Positions 45,756 through 54,599 of a DNA stretch of 64,000 nt are shown here, piece by piece. The stretch's first letter is position 1. Each line of letters starts with the position of its first letter. The DNA is taken from positions 5,704,001 through 5,768,000 of the forward strand of contig NZ_CP059165.1 of assembly GCF_013466425.1 (NCBI RefSeq), in the 5' to 3' direction. This DNA comes from Mycobacterium vicinigordonae. Its GTDB lineage: Bacteria > Actinomycetota > Actinomycetes > Mycobacteriales > Mycobacteriaceae. The notes under the pieces were generated by a model that did not search any database, was not told where the DNA came from, and worked only from the letters and a program-made list of their open reading frames with translations. Both the position numbers and the translations under genes were made by a program.

Positions 45756-46916
45756 CTAAAGCCGCTCGATGATCGTGACGTTGGCGGTGCCGCCACCTTC
45801 ACACATCGTTTGCAGCCCGTATCGGCCGCCGGTGCGCTCCAACGTATTCAGCATCGTGGTGAACAACTTCGCCCCGGTCGCACCCAGCGGGTGTCCGAGC
45901 GCGATCGCTCCGCCGGACGGGTTGACCTTCTCCGGGTCGGCCTTGATCTCCTTGAGCCAAGCCATAACCACCGGCGCGAACGCCTCGTTGATTTCCACCG
46001 TATCGATTTCGTCGATCGACAAACCCGTCTTCTCCAACGCGTAACGGGTGGCGGGGATGGGACCGGTGAGCATGAACACCGGGTCGGCGCCCCGCGTGCT
46101 GATGTGGTGAATACGCGCGCGGGGGGTCAGCCCATGGTCCTTGACGGCCTGATCGGAAGCCAACAATACTGCCGACGCGCCGTCGGAGATCTGGCTGGCC
46201 ATGGCTGCCGTCAGCCGGCCGCCCTCGACCAAAGTTTTCAGACCGGCCAGTTTCTCGAGCGAGGACTCGCGCGGACCTTCGTCCACTCGGAATGGTCCGG
46301 TTTCCGTTTCAACAGTGAGGATTTCGTTGTCGAAGTTGCCCCCCCGTATCGCGGCGAAAGCCCGCTCGTGACTAGCCAGTGAATACTGCTCCATCTCCTC
46401 TCGGGACAGGTTCCATTTCTCGGCGATCAACTCCGAACCGCGGAACTGCGAGATCTCCTGATCGCCGTAACGGTGTAACCACTGCTTGGATTCGTTTGTG
46501 GGCGAAGTGAATCCAAACTGCTCGCCGACGATCATCGCCGAGGAGATCGGAATCTGGCTCATGTTCTGCATCCCGCCGGCCACGATCAGGTCCGCCGTGC
46601 CGGACATGATCGCTTGTGCGCCAAAAGAAATGGCCTGCTGGCTGGAACCACACTGCCGATCGACGGTGACGCCGGGCACCTCTTCCGGAAAACCCGCGGC
46701 CAGCCAGGACAGTCGGGCGATGTTGCCGGCCTGACCGCCGATGGCGTCGACGCACCCGGCGATCACGTCGTCGACGGCGCCCGGGTCGACGTCGTTGCGG
46801 TCGAAAAGTCCCCGCCATCCAAGCGCGCCCAGGTCCACCGGGTGGATCCCAGCCAACGCGCCGCCGCGCTTGCCAACCGCGGTACGCACAGCGTCGACGA
46901 TGTACGCCTCCGGCAT
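45756..46916 (-). CDS. fadA6: Acetyl-CoA acyltransferase FadA6
   Basis: FadA6 is the thiolase that finishes beta-oxidation of the opened ring C/D product. It has 386 residues with MPEAYIVDAVRTAVGKRGGA, the nucleophile in [40 protein letters not shown] and LQTMCEGGGTANVTIIERL. It matches Rv3556c. The ATG has GAAGGAG upstream, inside the end of kstR2, so the two form an operon with a 1-nt gap. Confidence 0.94.
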   Translation of the reverse strand: MPEAYIVDAVRTAVGKRGGALAGIHPVDLGALGWRGLFDRNDVDPGAVDDVIAGCVDAIGGQAGNIARLSWLAAGFPEEVPGVTVDRQCGSSQQAISFGAQAIMSGTADLIVAGGMQNMSQIPISSAMIVGEQFGFTSPTNESKQWLHRYGDQEISQFRGSELIAEKWNLSREEMEQYSLASHERAFAAIRGGNFDNEILTVETETGPFRVDEGPRESSLEKLAGLKTLVEGGRLTAAMASQISDGASAVLLASDQAVKDHGLTPRARIHHISTRGADPVFMLTGPIPATRYALEKTGLSIDEIDTVEINEAFAPVVMAWLKEIKADPEKVNPSGGAIALGHPLGATGAKLFTTMLNTLERTGGRYGLQTMCEGGGTANVTIIERL

Positions 46917-46917
46917 T

Positions 46918-47520
46918 TCAAACTCCTTCTTTGTGGATTCCGCCCAAAACAATGGCGAGGTATTTCTGGCCCACTTGCTGCGCGGTCAGCGGCCCCCCGG
47001 GCTGATACCACCGCACCGACACCCAGGTGGTGTCGCGGATGAAGCGGTAGACCAGGTCGACGTCGAGATCGGAGCGGAAATATCCCTCCTCGATGCCCTG
47101 GTGCAAGACGTCCAACCACATCTTCCGCTGCTGTTTGTTCAGTTCTTCGACATAGGCGAACCGCGGCTGCGACGACAGCCGCTGCGCCTCGTCCTGGTAG
47201 ATGACGACCTGAGCGTGCCGGTTTTCAATCGCCTCGAAGGACGCCATGAACAGGCCCTTGAGCCGTTCCAGCGGGTTGGGTTCGCTGTCGACGATCTCGC
47301 GATAGCGCGCGAACAACCAGTCCAGGAAGCCGCGCAGTAGCTCGTCGACCATCTCCTCCTTGGAGGAGAAGTGGTGATAAAGGCTGCCCGAGAGGATGCC
47401 CGCACCATCGGCGATGTCGCGCACGGTGGTGGCGCGCAGGCCGCGCTCGGCGAACATCACCGCGGCGAGTTCCAGCAACTCGTCTCGGCGGCTGTTAGCC
47501 TGACCGGCCACTCGCTCCAC
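46918..47520 (-). CDS. kstR2: TetR-family repressor KstR2
   Basis: KstR2 represses the ring C/D genes and is released by the HIP-CoA made by FadD3. It has 200 residues; the HTH region is RGLRATTVRDIADGAGILSG followed by SLYHHFSSKEEMVDELLRGF, nearly identical to what I recall of Rv3557c. The start is GTG. A KstR2 operator 15 nt upstream indicates autoregulation. The operators at the echA20 and fadD3 promoters are its other local targets. Confidence 0.95.
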   Translation of the reverse strand: MERVAGQANSRRDELLELAAVMFAERGLRATTVRDIADGAGILSGSLYHHFSSKEEMVDELLRGFLDWLFARYREIVDSEPNPLERLKGLFMASFEAIENRHAQVVIYQDEAQRLSSQPRFAYVEELNKQQRKMWLDVLHQGIEEGYFRSDLDVDLVYRFIRDTTWVSVRWYQPGGPLTAQQVGQKYLAIVLGGIHKEGV

Positions 47521-47535
47521 CTGCTCAGGGTATCA

Positions 47536-47549
47536 ACCAAGCGCTTGCT
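47536..47549. promoter_or_regulatory. KstR2 operator at its own promoter
   Basis: ACCAAGCGCTTGCT fits AnCAAGnnCTTGnT, just upstream of the kstR2 GTG. Confidence 0.88.
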
Positions 47550-47578
47550 CGGCGAACGGGCCCCACCGGTCTGCGCGG

Positions 47579-48736
47579 TCAGCGCATGGTGACAACCGGC
47601 GGGCTCTGCGAGACATCGGCCTTCGCACTCACATAGGCGCGGACTTCGCCCGTCTTGGTACCGCCAGATTTCGTCCGTGCGGTCAATGGAAACACCACGT
47701 CGCCCATCACCCTGGCCTCCAGGCGGTACTCGTCGAAAAACGACACCTTCAACCCGCTCAAATCCGGTTGGCCCCAGACAACGCTGCCGTCGACAATCTC
47801 CGAGTCGTAGGCATGCTGTGGGCAGTTGGGTGGTGCCAGCTGGGTGGACCTGGTGCAGTCCGCCAAACTCGCCGATATCGCCGACATGATCGCCGACTGC
47901 CCGCTGTCACTCAACGTGTACTCCACGTCGTTGAAATAGCTTCCGCCGGAAAGACTGTCGAGTAAGAATGGCTTCTTGAGTTTGACCGCCACGTTCGCGT
48001 TGGTGCTGCCCACCTCCACGTATCCGGGGAACACGTACAGCGGCGACTTCCCGACCGAACTTCCGAAGAACGTCAAGCTATCCCGAGCCTTGTTCTCGGT
48101 CACGCTCACGGTTTCCACCTTGATCGCACCGTGGTCCAGCTTCCAATCCTTGCCAGACTTCTGCACAGACAACGTGACATCGGAAACGTTGTCGCCGAAC
48201 TTGGCCGAGACGTGCACCTGCCCGAAGGAAAACGCGCCGCTGTCACTAAGGATCTTGATTTCGGTGATAGGCCACTGGGCGATCTGCTTCTTGAGGACCT
48301 CGTCGGTGAGGAAATCCTTCGATCCGGGCTGATCGCTGCTGTAACTCAGCGCCGCCGCCGCGTCACCCTTGGCAAGCGCTTCGAGGTATCCACGGACGGC
48401 GTCTCCCGCGCTGCCCGATTTGCCGGCGCCGGTGAACGAGACGACCGCCACGACGACGATCACCACCAGGATGCCGGCGGCGGCGACGCTCAGGCCGATG
48501 ATCAGAGGCTTCCGATTGGGTTGCCCCGGCACGCCGGGCGGCGGACTGAATTGGCCGCCAGCCATCGAGGGGCCCGACGGCCAACCCTGGTAGCCATGCG
48601 GGGGCGGATTCCCCTGCCCGGGCCACCCCGGCTGCGGTGGAGGTGTTGCGGCTGGCGGCAGCCACGCGGCCTGGGTCGCGCCATCTGCTGGATTGGGGGG
48701 TTGGCCCCACGGATGTGGACCCGGCCCATAGTTCAC
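47579..48736 (-). CDS. Proline-rich single-pass membrane protein with exported NTF2-like domain
   Basis: A 385-residue protein: a cytosolic Pro/Gly/Trp-rich head (MNYGPGPHPWGQPPNPADG...), one transmembrane helix (LIIGLSVAAAGILVVIVVVAVV, about residues 82-104), then an outer part. The outer part starts with a DUF4878-like segment (VRGYLEALAKGDAAAALSYS) and ends in a beta-rich domain with two cysteines (ASLADCTRSTQLAPPNCPQH). I recognise no specific family. GTG with AGGAGG upstream is preferred over a TTG 6 nt earlier. It is transcribed toward kstR2 with a 58-bp gap. Confidence 0.68.
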   Translation of the reverse strand: MNYGPGPHPWGQPPNPADGATQAAWLPPAATPPPQPGWPGQGNPPPHGYQGWPSGPSMAGGQFSPPPGVPGQPNRKPLIIGLSVAAAGILVVIVVVAVVSFTGAGKSGSAGDAVRGYLEALAKGDAAAALSYSSDQPGSKDFLTDEVLKKQIAQWPITEIKILSDSGAFSFGQVHVSAKFGDNVSDVTLSVQKSGKDWKLDHGAIKVETVSVTENKARDSLTFFGSSVGKSPLYVFPGYVEVGSTNANVAVKLKKPFLLDSLSGGSYFNDVEYTLSDSGQSAIMSAISASLADCTRSTQLAPPNCPQHAYDSEIVDGSVVWGQPDLSGLKVSFFDEYRLEARVMGDVVFPLTARTKSGGTKTGEVRAYVSAKADVSQSPPVVTMR

Positions 48737-49060
48737 GAACAACCCCTCCTACACGGTTAACCAACCAATCGAATTCCCCCATTGGACGGCCACGGACGGG
48801 CTTAGCCGCATCGTGAGCATGTAGCTAATCGTAAGTCACCTCGAGCGGGCAATTCGGCACTGGAAATGAGGCGTTGTCGCCATCCCCGCGCCGAAAGCGC
48901 GGCGGCCCCGGCGTCGTCGTATGTAGGCGGCCGCAAGCAAACCGCACGCCGCTCAAACCGAATTCCGCGAAACCGCATATCAACTCCGACGCGGCGTCGT
49001 ATGTTCTCTGGCGTCGGGTCTCGCTCGGTCTCGAGCGAAAGGTAAGTGGAGGTCGGTGCG
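48737..49060. other. 324-bp divergent intergenic region
   Basis: Lies between the membrane-protein gene and the PPE gene. I see no ORF worth calling, no KstR or KstR2 palindrome and no clear hairpin. A GGAGG close to the right end is the PPE ribosome site. Confidence 0.5.
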
Positions 49061-50725
49061 GTGAGCTTCTTTTGTTTTCCACCTGAGGTCAACTCCTGGC
49101 GGATGTTCAACGGTGCGGGCTCCGCACCGATGCTGACCGCCGCGGCATCCTGGACCGGGTTGGGTGAAGAGCTTGAGACCGCAGCACAGTCGTTTGCCTC
49201 GGTGACGTCAAACCTTGCCAGTCAGGCCTGGCAAGGTCCGGCAGCGCTGGCCATGGCTCGCACGGCCGTACCCTATTCGTCGTTCCTGCAAGCCGCGGCC
49301 CAGCAAGCCCACAGCGCCTCCCGCGGCGCCAGCGCCGTCGCCGCAGCTTTCGAAGAAGCCCAAGCCGCCACCATCCACCCGATGGAAGTCCTGGCCAACC
49401 GCAACGCCTTCGTCCTGGCCGCCCGCACCAACTTCTTTGGCCTCAACAGCCACATCATCGCCTCACTCGAAGGCGTCTACAACGAATTCTGGGCCGCTGA
49501 TGTCACCGCGCTGGCCAACTACCACGCCGGCGCCTCGGCAGCGGCCGCACAACTGTCCTCCTGGCAGAGCACCCTGCAGAACCTGCCCGGCATCGGCCAG
49601 GCCCTCGGTGCCGCTTCGACCAGCCCCAACGTGGGTATCGGCAATAAGGGCGGCGGCAACCTGGGCAGCGGCAACACCGGCGACAGCAACATCGGCAACG
49701 GAAATAAGGGCAACTCCAATTTCGGCGGCGGCAATCTCGGCAACAACAACGTCGGCAGCGGAAATATCGGCAACGGAAACTACGGCCTGGGCAACCTCGG
49801 CGACAAGAACGTCGGCTTCGGGAACTCGGGCAGCGTCGGAGGCAACATCGGCCTGGCTAACAGCGGCAACAACAACGTCGGACTGGCCAACACCGGTGCC
49901 GGAAACTGGGGCGCCGGTAACAGCGGCAACAACAACGTCGGCTTCGGACTCACCGGCAACAACCTGACCGGCATCGGCAACGCCTACTTCGACCGGACCA
50001 CTGGCCAGTTCCACTTCACCGGCCTGAACTCGGGCAGCGGCAACATCGGCTTCGGCAACTCCGGCACCAACAACATCGGATTCTTCAACTCCGGCGACGG
50101 CAACGTCGGCCTCTTCAGCTCCGGCGCCCACATAGCCAATCCCGCCGACGTCGGCAAGATCCAGAGCTTCGGCATCGGCAATACCGGGATCGGCAACATC
50201 GGTATCGGTAATGCCGGTGCTGGCAACTCCGGATTCGGGAACGCCGGCCAGCTCAATACCGGCATCGGAAACGGCGGCGGCTTCAACACAGGCATCGGAA
50301 ACGGCGGATCGTTCAACACCGGCATGGACAACTCCGGTTCTGCGAACACCTTCGATGGCAACTCCGGCAACGTCAACACCGGGTTCTGGAATTCGGGCAA
50401 CTTCAACACAGGTGTCGGAGCCGACACGAACGTCGCCGGCACCACCAAGTCGGGCTTCAACAACACCGGCTCGTACGTCTCCGGGTTTAACAACTCACTG
50501 AACGGCAGCGGAAACGGCTATGCTTCGGGCTTCTTCAACAGCGCCAGCGGCGGTTCCTTGCAGAACGGCTACCTCTCGGGCTTCCTCAATACCGGCATCA
50601 CCGGTCCAATCAATGGCGTTCCGAGCGGTGTCATCAGCGGGTGGAACACGGGCGCGTTGAACTTCGGTACCGGCATCTCGGGACTGTTCAGCATTAGCCA
50701 GCTATTCAAACTTGTCGCCGGCTGA
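49061..50725 (+). CDS. PPE protein of the MPTR subfamily (PPE64 position)
   Basis: A 554-residue PPE protein. The N-terminal 180-residue helical PPE domain starts VSFFCFPPEVNSWRMFNGAG and holds the WxG-like SQAWQGPAALAM. The rest is MPTR pentapeptide-type repeats of NxGxGN (for example GNKGGGNLGSGNTGDSN, GNIGFGNSGTNNIGFFNSGD) to the end. It is probably exported by ESX-5 with a PE partner encoded elsewhere. GTG has GGAGG upstream. It corresponds in place to PPE64 (Rv3558). MPTR proteins are a mark of slow growers. Confidence 0.9.
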   Translation: MSFFCFPPEVNSWRMFNGAGSAPMLTAAASWTGLGEELETAAQSFASVTSNLASQAWQGPAALAMARTAVPYSSFLQAAAQQAHSASRGASAVAAAFEEAQAATIHPMEVLANRNAFVLAARTNFFGLNSHIIASLEGVYNEFWAADVTALANYHAGASAAAAQLSSWQSTLQNLPGIGQALGAASTSPNVGIGNKGGGNLGSGNTGDSNIGNGNKGNSNFGGGNLGNNNVGSGNIGNGNYGLGNLGDKNVGFGNSGSVGGNIGLANSGNNNVGLANTGAGNWGAGNSGNNNVGFGLTGNNLTGIGNAYFDRTTGQFHFTGLNSGSGNIGFGNSGTNNIGFFNSGDGNVGLFSSGAHIANPADVGKIQSFGIGNTGIGNIGIGNAGAGNSGFGNAGQLNTGIGNGGGFNTGIGNGGSFNTGMDNSGSANTFDGNSGNVNTGFWNSGNFNTGVGADTNVAGTTKSGFNNTGSYVSGFNNSLNGSGNGYASGFFNSASGGSLQNGYLSGFLNTGITGPINGVPSGVISGWNTGALNFGTGISGLFSISQLFKLVAG

Positions 50726-50831
50726 TCCCCGCCGAGCGTGAAATACGCTACGCGACACGCCGATTGAGGGTCGCGTGGTTCACTTTCGAAGCGCTGGGTC
50801 GAGTGAGTGTGAACGGCTGCCGGTCCAGCCT

Positions 50832-51620
50832 TCAGGGGTGCTGGCTGGAAACTGAAATGACCTCGCCAGTCAGGTAGCTCGAGTAGTCGCTAGCCAGGAA
50901 GGCGATGGTGGCCGCCACCTCCCACGGTTCGGCGGCGCGCCCGAACGCCTCGTCGGAGGACAGCCGGTCCAGCAGATCCGCAGATGACGTCTTCTCCAGG
51001 AATTTGTGCCGCGCGATGCTCGGCGACACCGCGTTGATGCGAACACCATATTCCGCGGCTTCTATTGCGCTGCAACGTGTCAACGCCATCACCCCGGCCT
51101 TGGCGGCGGCATAGTGCGACTGCGAGTGCTGCGCCCGCCAGCCCAGCACGCTGGCATTGTTGACGATCACCCCGCCGTGATCCGCGTCCCGGAAGTACCG
51201 CAACGCCGCCCGCGTCGCGCGGAACACCGAGGTCAGTGAGACGTCCAGCACCCGGTCCCATTCGTCGTCGGTCATGTCGGCCACCGGCGTCTGTCCGCCC
51301 AATCCTGCGTTATTGACCAGCACGTCCAGCCGGCCGAATCGTGCTGTGGCCGAGGAGATCAGCGCGTCCACCTGAGCGGTGGAGGTCACGTCGCACACCA
51401 CGCTTTCGACCCGGCCGAGGCCCATCGCAGCCAACTCCCCGGCGGTCTCCCCCAGCCGTCGTTCGTGGTGGTCGGAGACCAGCACGTCGGCCCCCTCTGC
51501 GAGGGCACGCCTGGCGGTCGCCGAGCCGATGCCGGTACCCGCGGCGGCGGTAACCACCACCACTTTTCCGTCCAGAAGTCCGTGTCCAGCAATCTCTTTC
51601 GGCGCTTCGGACAAGCTCAC
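50832..51620 (-). CDS. ipdF: Short-chain dehydrogenase IpdF
   Basis: IpdF (Rv3559c) handles the 5-hydroxy/oxo group of the indane-propionyl-CoA intermediate from rings C/D. It has 262 residues with VVVTAAAGTGIGSATARRAL, VLVNNAGLGGQTPVADMTDD and the active-site Ser-Tyr-Lys region in NNASVLGWRAQHSQSHYAAA followed by KAG. It follows fadE30 with a 4-bp overlap. The pair is divergent to fadD3 and shares its KstR2 operator. Confidence 0.91.
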   Translation of the reverse strand: MSLSEAPKEIAGHGLLDGKVVVVTAAAGTGIGSATARRALAEGADVLVSDHHERRLGETAGELAAMGLGRVESVVCDVTSTAQVDALISSATARFGRLDVLVNNAGLGGQTPVADMTDDEWDRVLDVSLTSVFRATRAALRYFRDADHGGVIVNNASVLGWRAQHSQSHYAAAKAGVMALTRCSAIEAAEYGVRINAVSPSIARHKFLEKTSSADLLDRLSSDEAFGRAAEPWEVAATIAFLASDYSSYLTGEVISVSSQHP

Positions 51621-52765
51621 CCTTTGACCTCCCTCGGCATTCCGAGCACCCGCTCGGCGATGATGTTGCGCTGAATCTCGTTAGAGCCGCCGTAAATGGT
51701 GTCGGCGCGGGTGAACAGGTACAGCCGCTGCCATTCGTCGAAGTCGCCGTCGGCCAGCGTCAGCCCGGGCTTGCCTATCACGTCCATGGCCAGCTCACCC
51801 AGGCTGCGATGCCAGTTGGCCCACAACAACTTCGACACATTGTCCTGACCAGGCTGCTCGACATCCATGGTGGCCAAGGCGTACGACCGCATCGCTCGCA
51901 GCCCCGCCCAGGCGCGAGTCAACCGTTCCCGGATTGACGGATCGTCCGTCGCACCGGTGCGCTGCGCAAGCGCGACGAGATTGGAAAGCTCACGGGCATA
52001 GACGATCTGCTGGCCCAGTGTGGAGACCCCGCGTTCGAATGTCAGCGTGCCCATCGCGACCCGCCACCCGTCGCCAGGCTGGCCGACCACCAGTGAGGCG
52101 TCGGTGCGCGCGTCGTCGAAAAACACCTCGTTGAATTCCGCGGTTCCGGTGATCTGGATGATCGGCCGCACCTGCACGCCCGGTTGGTCCAGCGGCACAA
52201 GCAGATACGACAATCCGGCGTGGCGCTTGGAACCCTTCTCGGTGCGCGCCACCACGAAGCACCACTGCGACAAGTGCGCGAGCGACGTCCACACCTTCTG
52301 ACCGTTGATCACCCATTGATCGCCGTCGAGCTCGGCGGTGGTGGCGACGTTCGCCAGATCGCTACCGGCACCGGGCTCGGAGTAGCCCTGGCACCACAAT
52401 TCGGTGACGTCGAGAATGCGCGGCAGAAAACGCTGCTGCTGTTCGGGAGTGCCGAACGCGATCAGGGTAGGGCCGAGCAGCTCCTCACCGAAGTGGTTGA
52501 CCTTGTCCGGGGCGTCGGCCTTCGCGTATTCCTCGTAGAACGCAACCCGGTGCGCGGTGGACAGCCCGCGGCCGCCGTGCTCCACCGGCCAGCCCAGGCA
52601 CGTCAGCCCCGCGGCCGCAAGATGCTGATTCCAGGCTCGGCGTTCTTCGAACGCCTCGTGCTCGCGTCCTGGCCCGCCAAGGCCCTTGAGTGCCGCGAAT
52701 TCGCCGACCAGATTGTCGGCGAGCCAGTCGCGGACCTGCGCCCGGAACTCTTCGACGTCCTGCAT
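51617..52765 (-). CDS. fadE30: Acyl-CoA dehydrogenase FadE30
   Basis: FadE30 (Rv3560c) desaturates the propionyl side chain of the HIP-CoA-type intermediate. It has 382 residues with LWCQGYSEPGAGSDLANVAT, VINGQKVWTSLAHLSQWCFV and the C-terminal YGGSNEIQRNIIAERVLGMP, which is the standard FAD-binding closing motif. First gene of the fadE30-ipdF operon; the KstR2 box is 17 nt upstream. Confidence 0.93.
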   Translation of the reverse strand: MQDVEEFRAQVRDWLADNLVGEFAALKGLGGPGREHEAFEERRAWNQHLAAAGLTCLGWPVEHGGRGLSTAHRVAFYEEYAKADAPDKVNHFGEELLGPTLIAFGTPEQQQRFLPRILDVTELWCQGYSEPGAGSDLANVATTAELDGDQWVINGQKVWTSLAHLSQWCFVVARTEKGSKRHAGLSYLLVPLDQPGVQVRPIIQITGTAEFNEVFFDDARTDASLVVGQPGDGWRVAMGTLTFERGVSTLGQQIVYARELSNLVALAQRTGATDDPSIRERLTRAWAGLRAMRSYALATMDVEQPGQDNVSKLLWANWHRSLGELAMDVIGKPGLTLADGDFDEWQRLYLFTRADTIYGGSNEIQRNIIAERVLGMPREVKG

Positions 52766-52782
52766 AACCTGTAGGCTAACCT

Positions 52783-52796
52783 ACCAAGCACTTGCT
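52783..52796. promoter_or_regulatory. KstR2 operator between fadE30 and fadD3
   Basis: ACCAAGCACTTGCT fits AnCAAGnnCTTGnT. It lies 17 nt from the fadE30 start; the fadD3 start is 188 nt away because of the inserted repeats. Confidence 0.9.
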
Positions 52797-52800
52797 TTGT

Positions 52801-52971
52801 TAGCCCGGTGACGATGCGCGCGGCGGCGCCGCGCGAGGAGGAGGCGGGCAATGAAGTTAGCCCGGTGACGATGCGCGCGGCGGCGCCGCGCGAGGAGGAG
52901 GCGGGCAATGAAGTTAGCCCGGTGACGATCCGCACAGCGGCGCCGCGCGAGGAGGAGGCGGGCAATGGATA
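52801..52971 (+). repeat. 57-bp MIRU-like tandem repeat, three copies, in the fadD3 leader
   Basis: Copies start TAGCCCGGTGACGATGCGCG at 52801 and 52858; the third, at 52915, is slightly diverged. Each holds a GC hairpin (CGCGCGGC-ggc-GCCGCGCG in copies 1-2, weaker in copy 3), then AGGAGGAGG and an ATG. In copies 1-2 this opens a micro-ORF, ATG AAG TTA GCC CGG TGA (52851-52868 and 52908-52925). The layout resembles mycobacterial interspersed repetitive units, which carry small ORFs with overlapping stops and starts. Confidence 0.85.
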
Positions 52972-52988
52972 CAGGAGCAGCCCCGTGA
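52965..52988 (+). CDS. Possible 7-residue leader peptide coupled to fadD3
   Basis: ATG GAT ACA GGA GCA GCC CCG TGA follows an AGGAGGAGG in the third repeat. Its TGA overlaps the fadD3 GTG (CCGTGA), a layout that allows translational coupling. No function of the peptide itself is claimed. Confidence 0.35.
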   Translation: MDTGAAP

Positions 52989-54514
52989 CCGGCAACACCC
53001 GCACCATTCCCGCGGCGCTGGATCAATTCGCGGACTCCAACCCGGATCACGACGCTCTGATCACCGACGATCGCAGCTTCACGGCAGCTGCCCTACGCGA
53101 CGAAGTGCGTCGCGCCGCGGCCGCTCTGGTCGTGCTCGGCGTCGAACCGAAGGACCGGGTCGCCATCTGGTCGCCCAATACCTGGCATTGGGTCGTCGCG
53201 TGCCTGGCCATTCACTATGCCGGCGCGGCCATGGTGCCCCTGAACACCCGCTACACCGCCGAAGAGGCCTCCGACATCCTGGCCCGCACGGATGCGCCGC
53301 TGCTGTTCGCCGCTGGCCGGTTCCTCGGCGCCGACCGCGCCGCCGACCTGGACCTCACCGCGCTGCCCGCGCTGCGCCACATCGTGCGCATCCCGGTCGA
53401 CGAGAACGACGGCACCTGGGACGAGTTCATCGCGCACGGCGACGACCCGCGGGCCGCCGCGGCCGCCCGGTCACGTGCCGCCGGCGTCAGCCCCGAGGAC
53501 GTCAGCGACATTTTGTTCACGTCCGGCACCACCGGTCGTAGCAAAGGCGTGTTGTGCGCGCACCGCCAGTCACTGAGCGCCTCGGCCGCCTGGGCGGCCA
53601 ACGGCAAGATCACCGCCGCTGACCGCTACCTGTGCATCAACCCGTTCTTCCACAACTTCGGCTACAAGGCCGGAATCCTGGCCTGCCTGCAAACCGGCGC
53701 GACGCTGATCCCGCACCTGACCTTCGACCCGCTGCGCACCCTGCAGGCCATCGAGCAACACCGCATCACGGTGTTGCCCGGACCGCCCACCATCTACCAG
53801 ACGCTGCTCGACCATCCCGCGCGCGGCGACTACGACCTGAGTTCGTTGCGGTTCGCGGTGACCGGGGCGGCCACCGTTCCGGTGGTGCTGGTAGAACGCA
53901 TGCAGTCCGAGCTAGACATCGACATCGTGCTGACCGCATACGGCCTTACCGAGGCCAACGGCATGGGCACGGCCTGCCGTCCCGAGGACGACGCCGTGAC
54001 GGTGGCGACTACCTGCGGCCGCCCGTTCGCAGATTTCGAACTGCGCGTTGATGATTCGGGGGAAGTACTACTGCGTGGCCCGAACGTGATGCTGGGCTAT
54101 CTCGACGATCCGGACGCGACCGCGGCCGCCATCGATTCCGAAGGCTGGCTGCACACCGGGGACATCGGCATCGTCGACGACGCCGGCAATCTGCGCATCA
54201 CCGACCGTCTCAAGGACATGTACATCTGCGGCGGGTTCAACGTCTATCCCGCCGAGATCGAGCAAGTGTTGATGCGCCTGGAGGGCGTGGCCGACGCCGC
54301 GGTAATCGGAGTTCCAGACCAGCGGCTCGGTGAAGTGGGCCGCGCGTTCGTGGTGGTCAAGCCGGGCGCCGAACTCGACGAGGCGGCGGTAATCGCTTAC
54401 ACCCGCGAACATCTGGCGAACTTCAAGACCCCGCGATCGGTGCGGTTCGTCACGGTGTTGCCCCGCAATGCCGGCGGCAAGGTGGTCAAGCCACAACTGC
54501 GGGAGTGGACCTGA
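52985..54514 (+). CDS. fadD3: HIP-CoA synthetase FadD3
   Basis: FadD3 activates 3aS-H-4a(3'-propanoate)-7aS-methylhexahydro-1,5-indanedione (HIP), the ring C/D product of steroid cleavage, to HIP-CoA, which is also the KstR2 effector. It has 509 residues: AMP-binding motif DILFTSGTTGRSKGVLCAHR, then CLQTGATLIPHLTFDPLRTL, YGLTEANGMGTACRPEDD, GWLHTGDIG and the closing lysine loop NAGGKVVKPQL. GTG at 52985 has AGGAG 8 nt before it and matches the N-terminus (TIPAALDQF). The same frame stays open 59 codons upstream through the repeats. Confidence 0.93.
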   Translation: MTGNTRTIPAALDQFADSNPDHDALITDDRSFTAAALRDEVRRAAAALVVLGVEPKDRVAIWSPNTWHWVVACLAIHYAGAAMVPLNTRYTAEEASDILARTDAPLLFAAGRFLGADRAADLDLTALPALRHIVRIPVDENDGTWDEFIAHGDDPRAAAAARSRAAGVSPEDVSDILFTSGTTGRSKGVLCAHRQSLSASAAWAANGKITAADRYLCINPFFHNFGYKAGILACLQTGATLIPHLTFDPLRTLQAIEQHRITVLPGPPTIYQTLLDHPARGDYDLSSLRFAVTGAATVPVVLVERMQSELDIDIVLTAYGLTEANGMGTACRPEDDAVTVATTCGRPFADFELRVDDSGEVLLRGPNVMLGYLDDPDATAAAIDSEGWLHTGDIGIVDDAGNLRITDRLKDMYICGGFNVYPAEIEQVLMRLEGVADAAVIGVPDQRLGEVGRAFVVVKPGAELDEAAVIAYTREHLANFKTPRSVRFVTVLPRNAGGKVVKPQLREWT

Positions 54515-54599
54515 TGTCGTACGTGGAACGTAGTTACCTATCGTCGTGGCGTCTCGTCCCCAACCCACGTTCGGTTAACCGAGATCGAGATGGATTGAC

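Noticed and set aside
49463..50131. Minus-strand Val/Ala-rich frame inside the PPE gene
   Set aside because: It mirrors the NxGxGN repeats and has no family features.
52808..52984. 59-residue N-terminal extension of FadD3 made of 19-residue repeats
   Set aside because: The extension is only repeat-derived, and the FadD3 family start aligns at the GTG with its own ribosome site. The open frame follows from the 57-bp unit being a multiple of three. N-terminal mapping would settle it.
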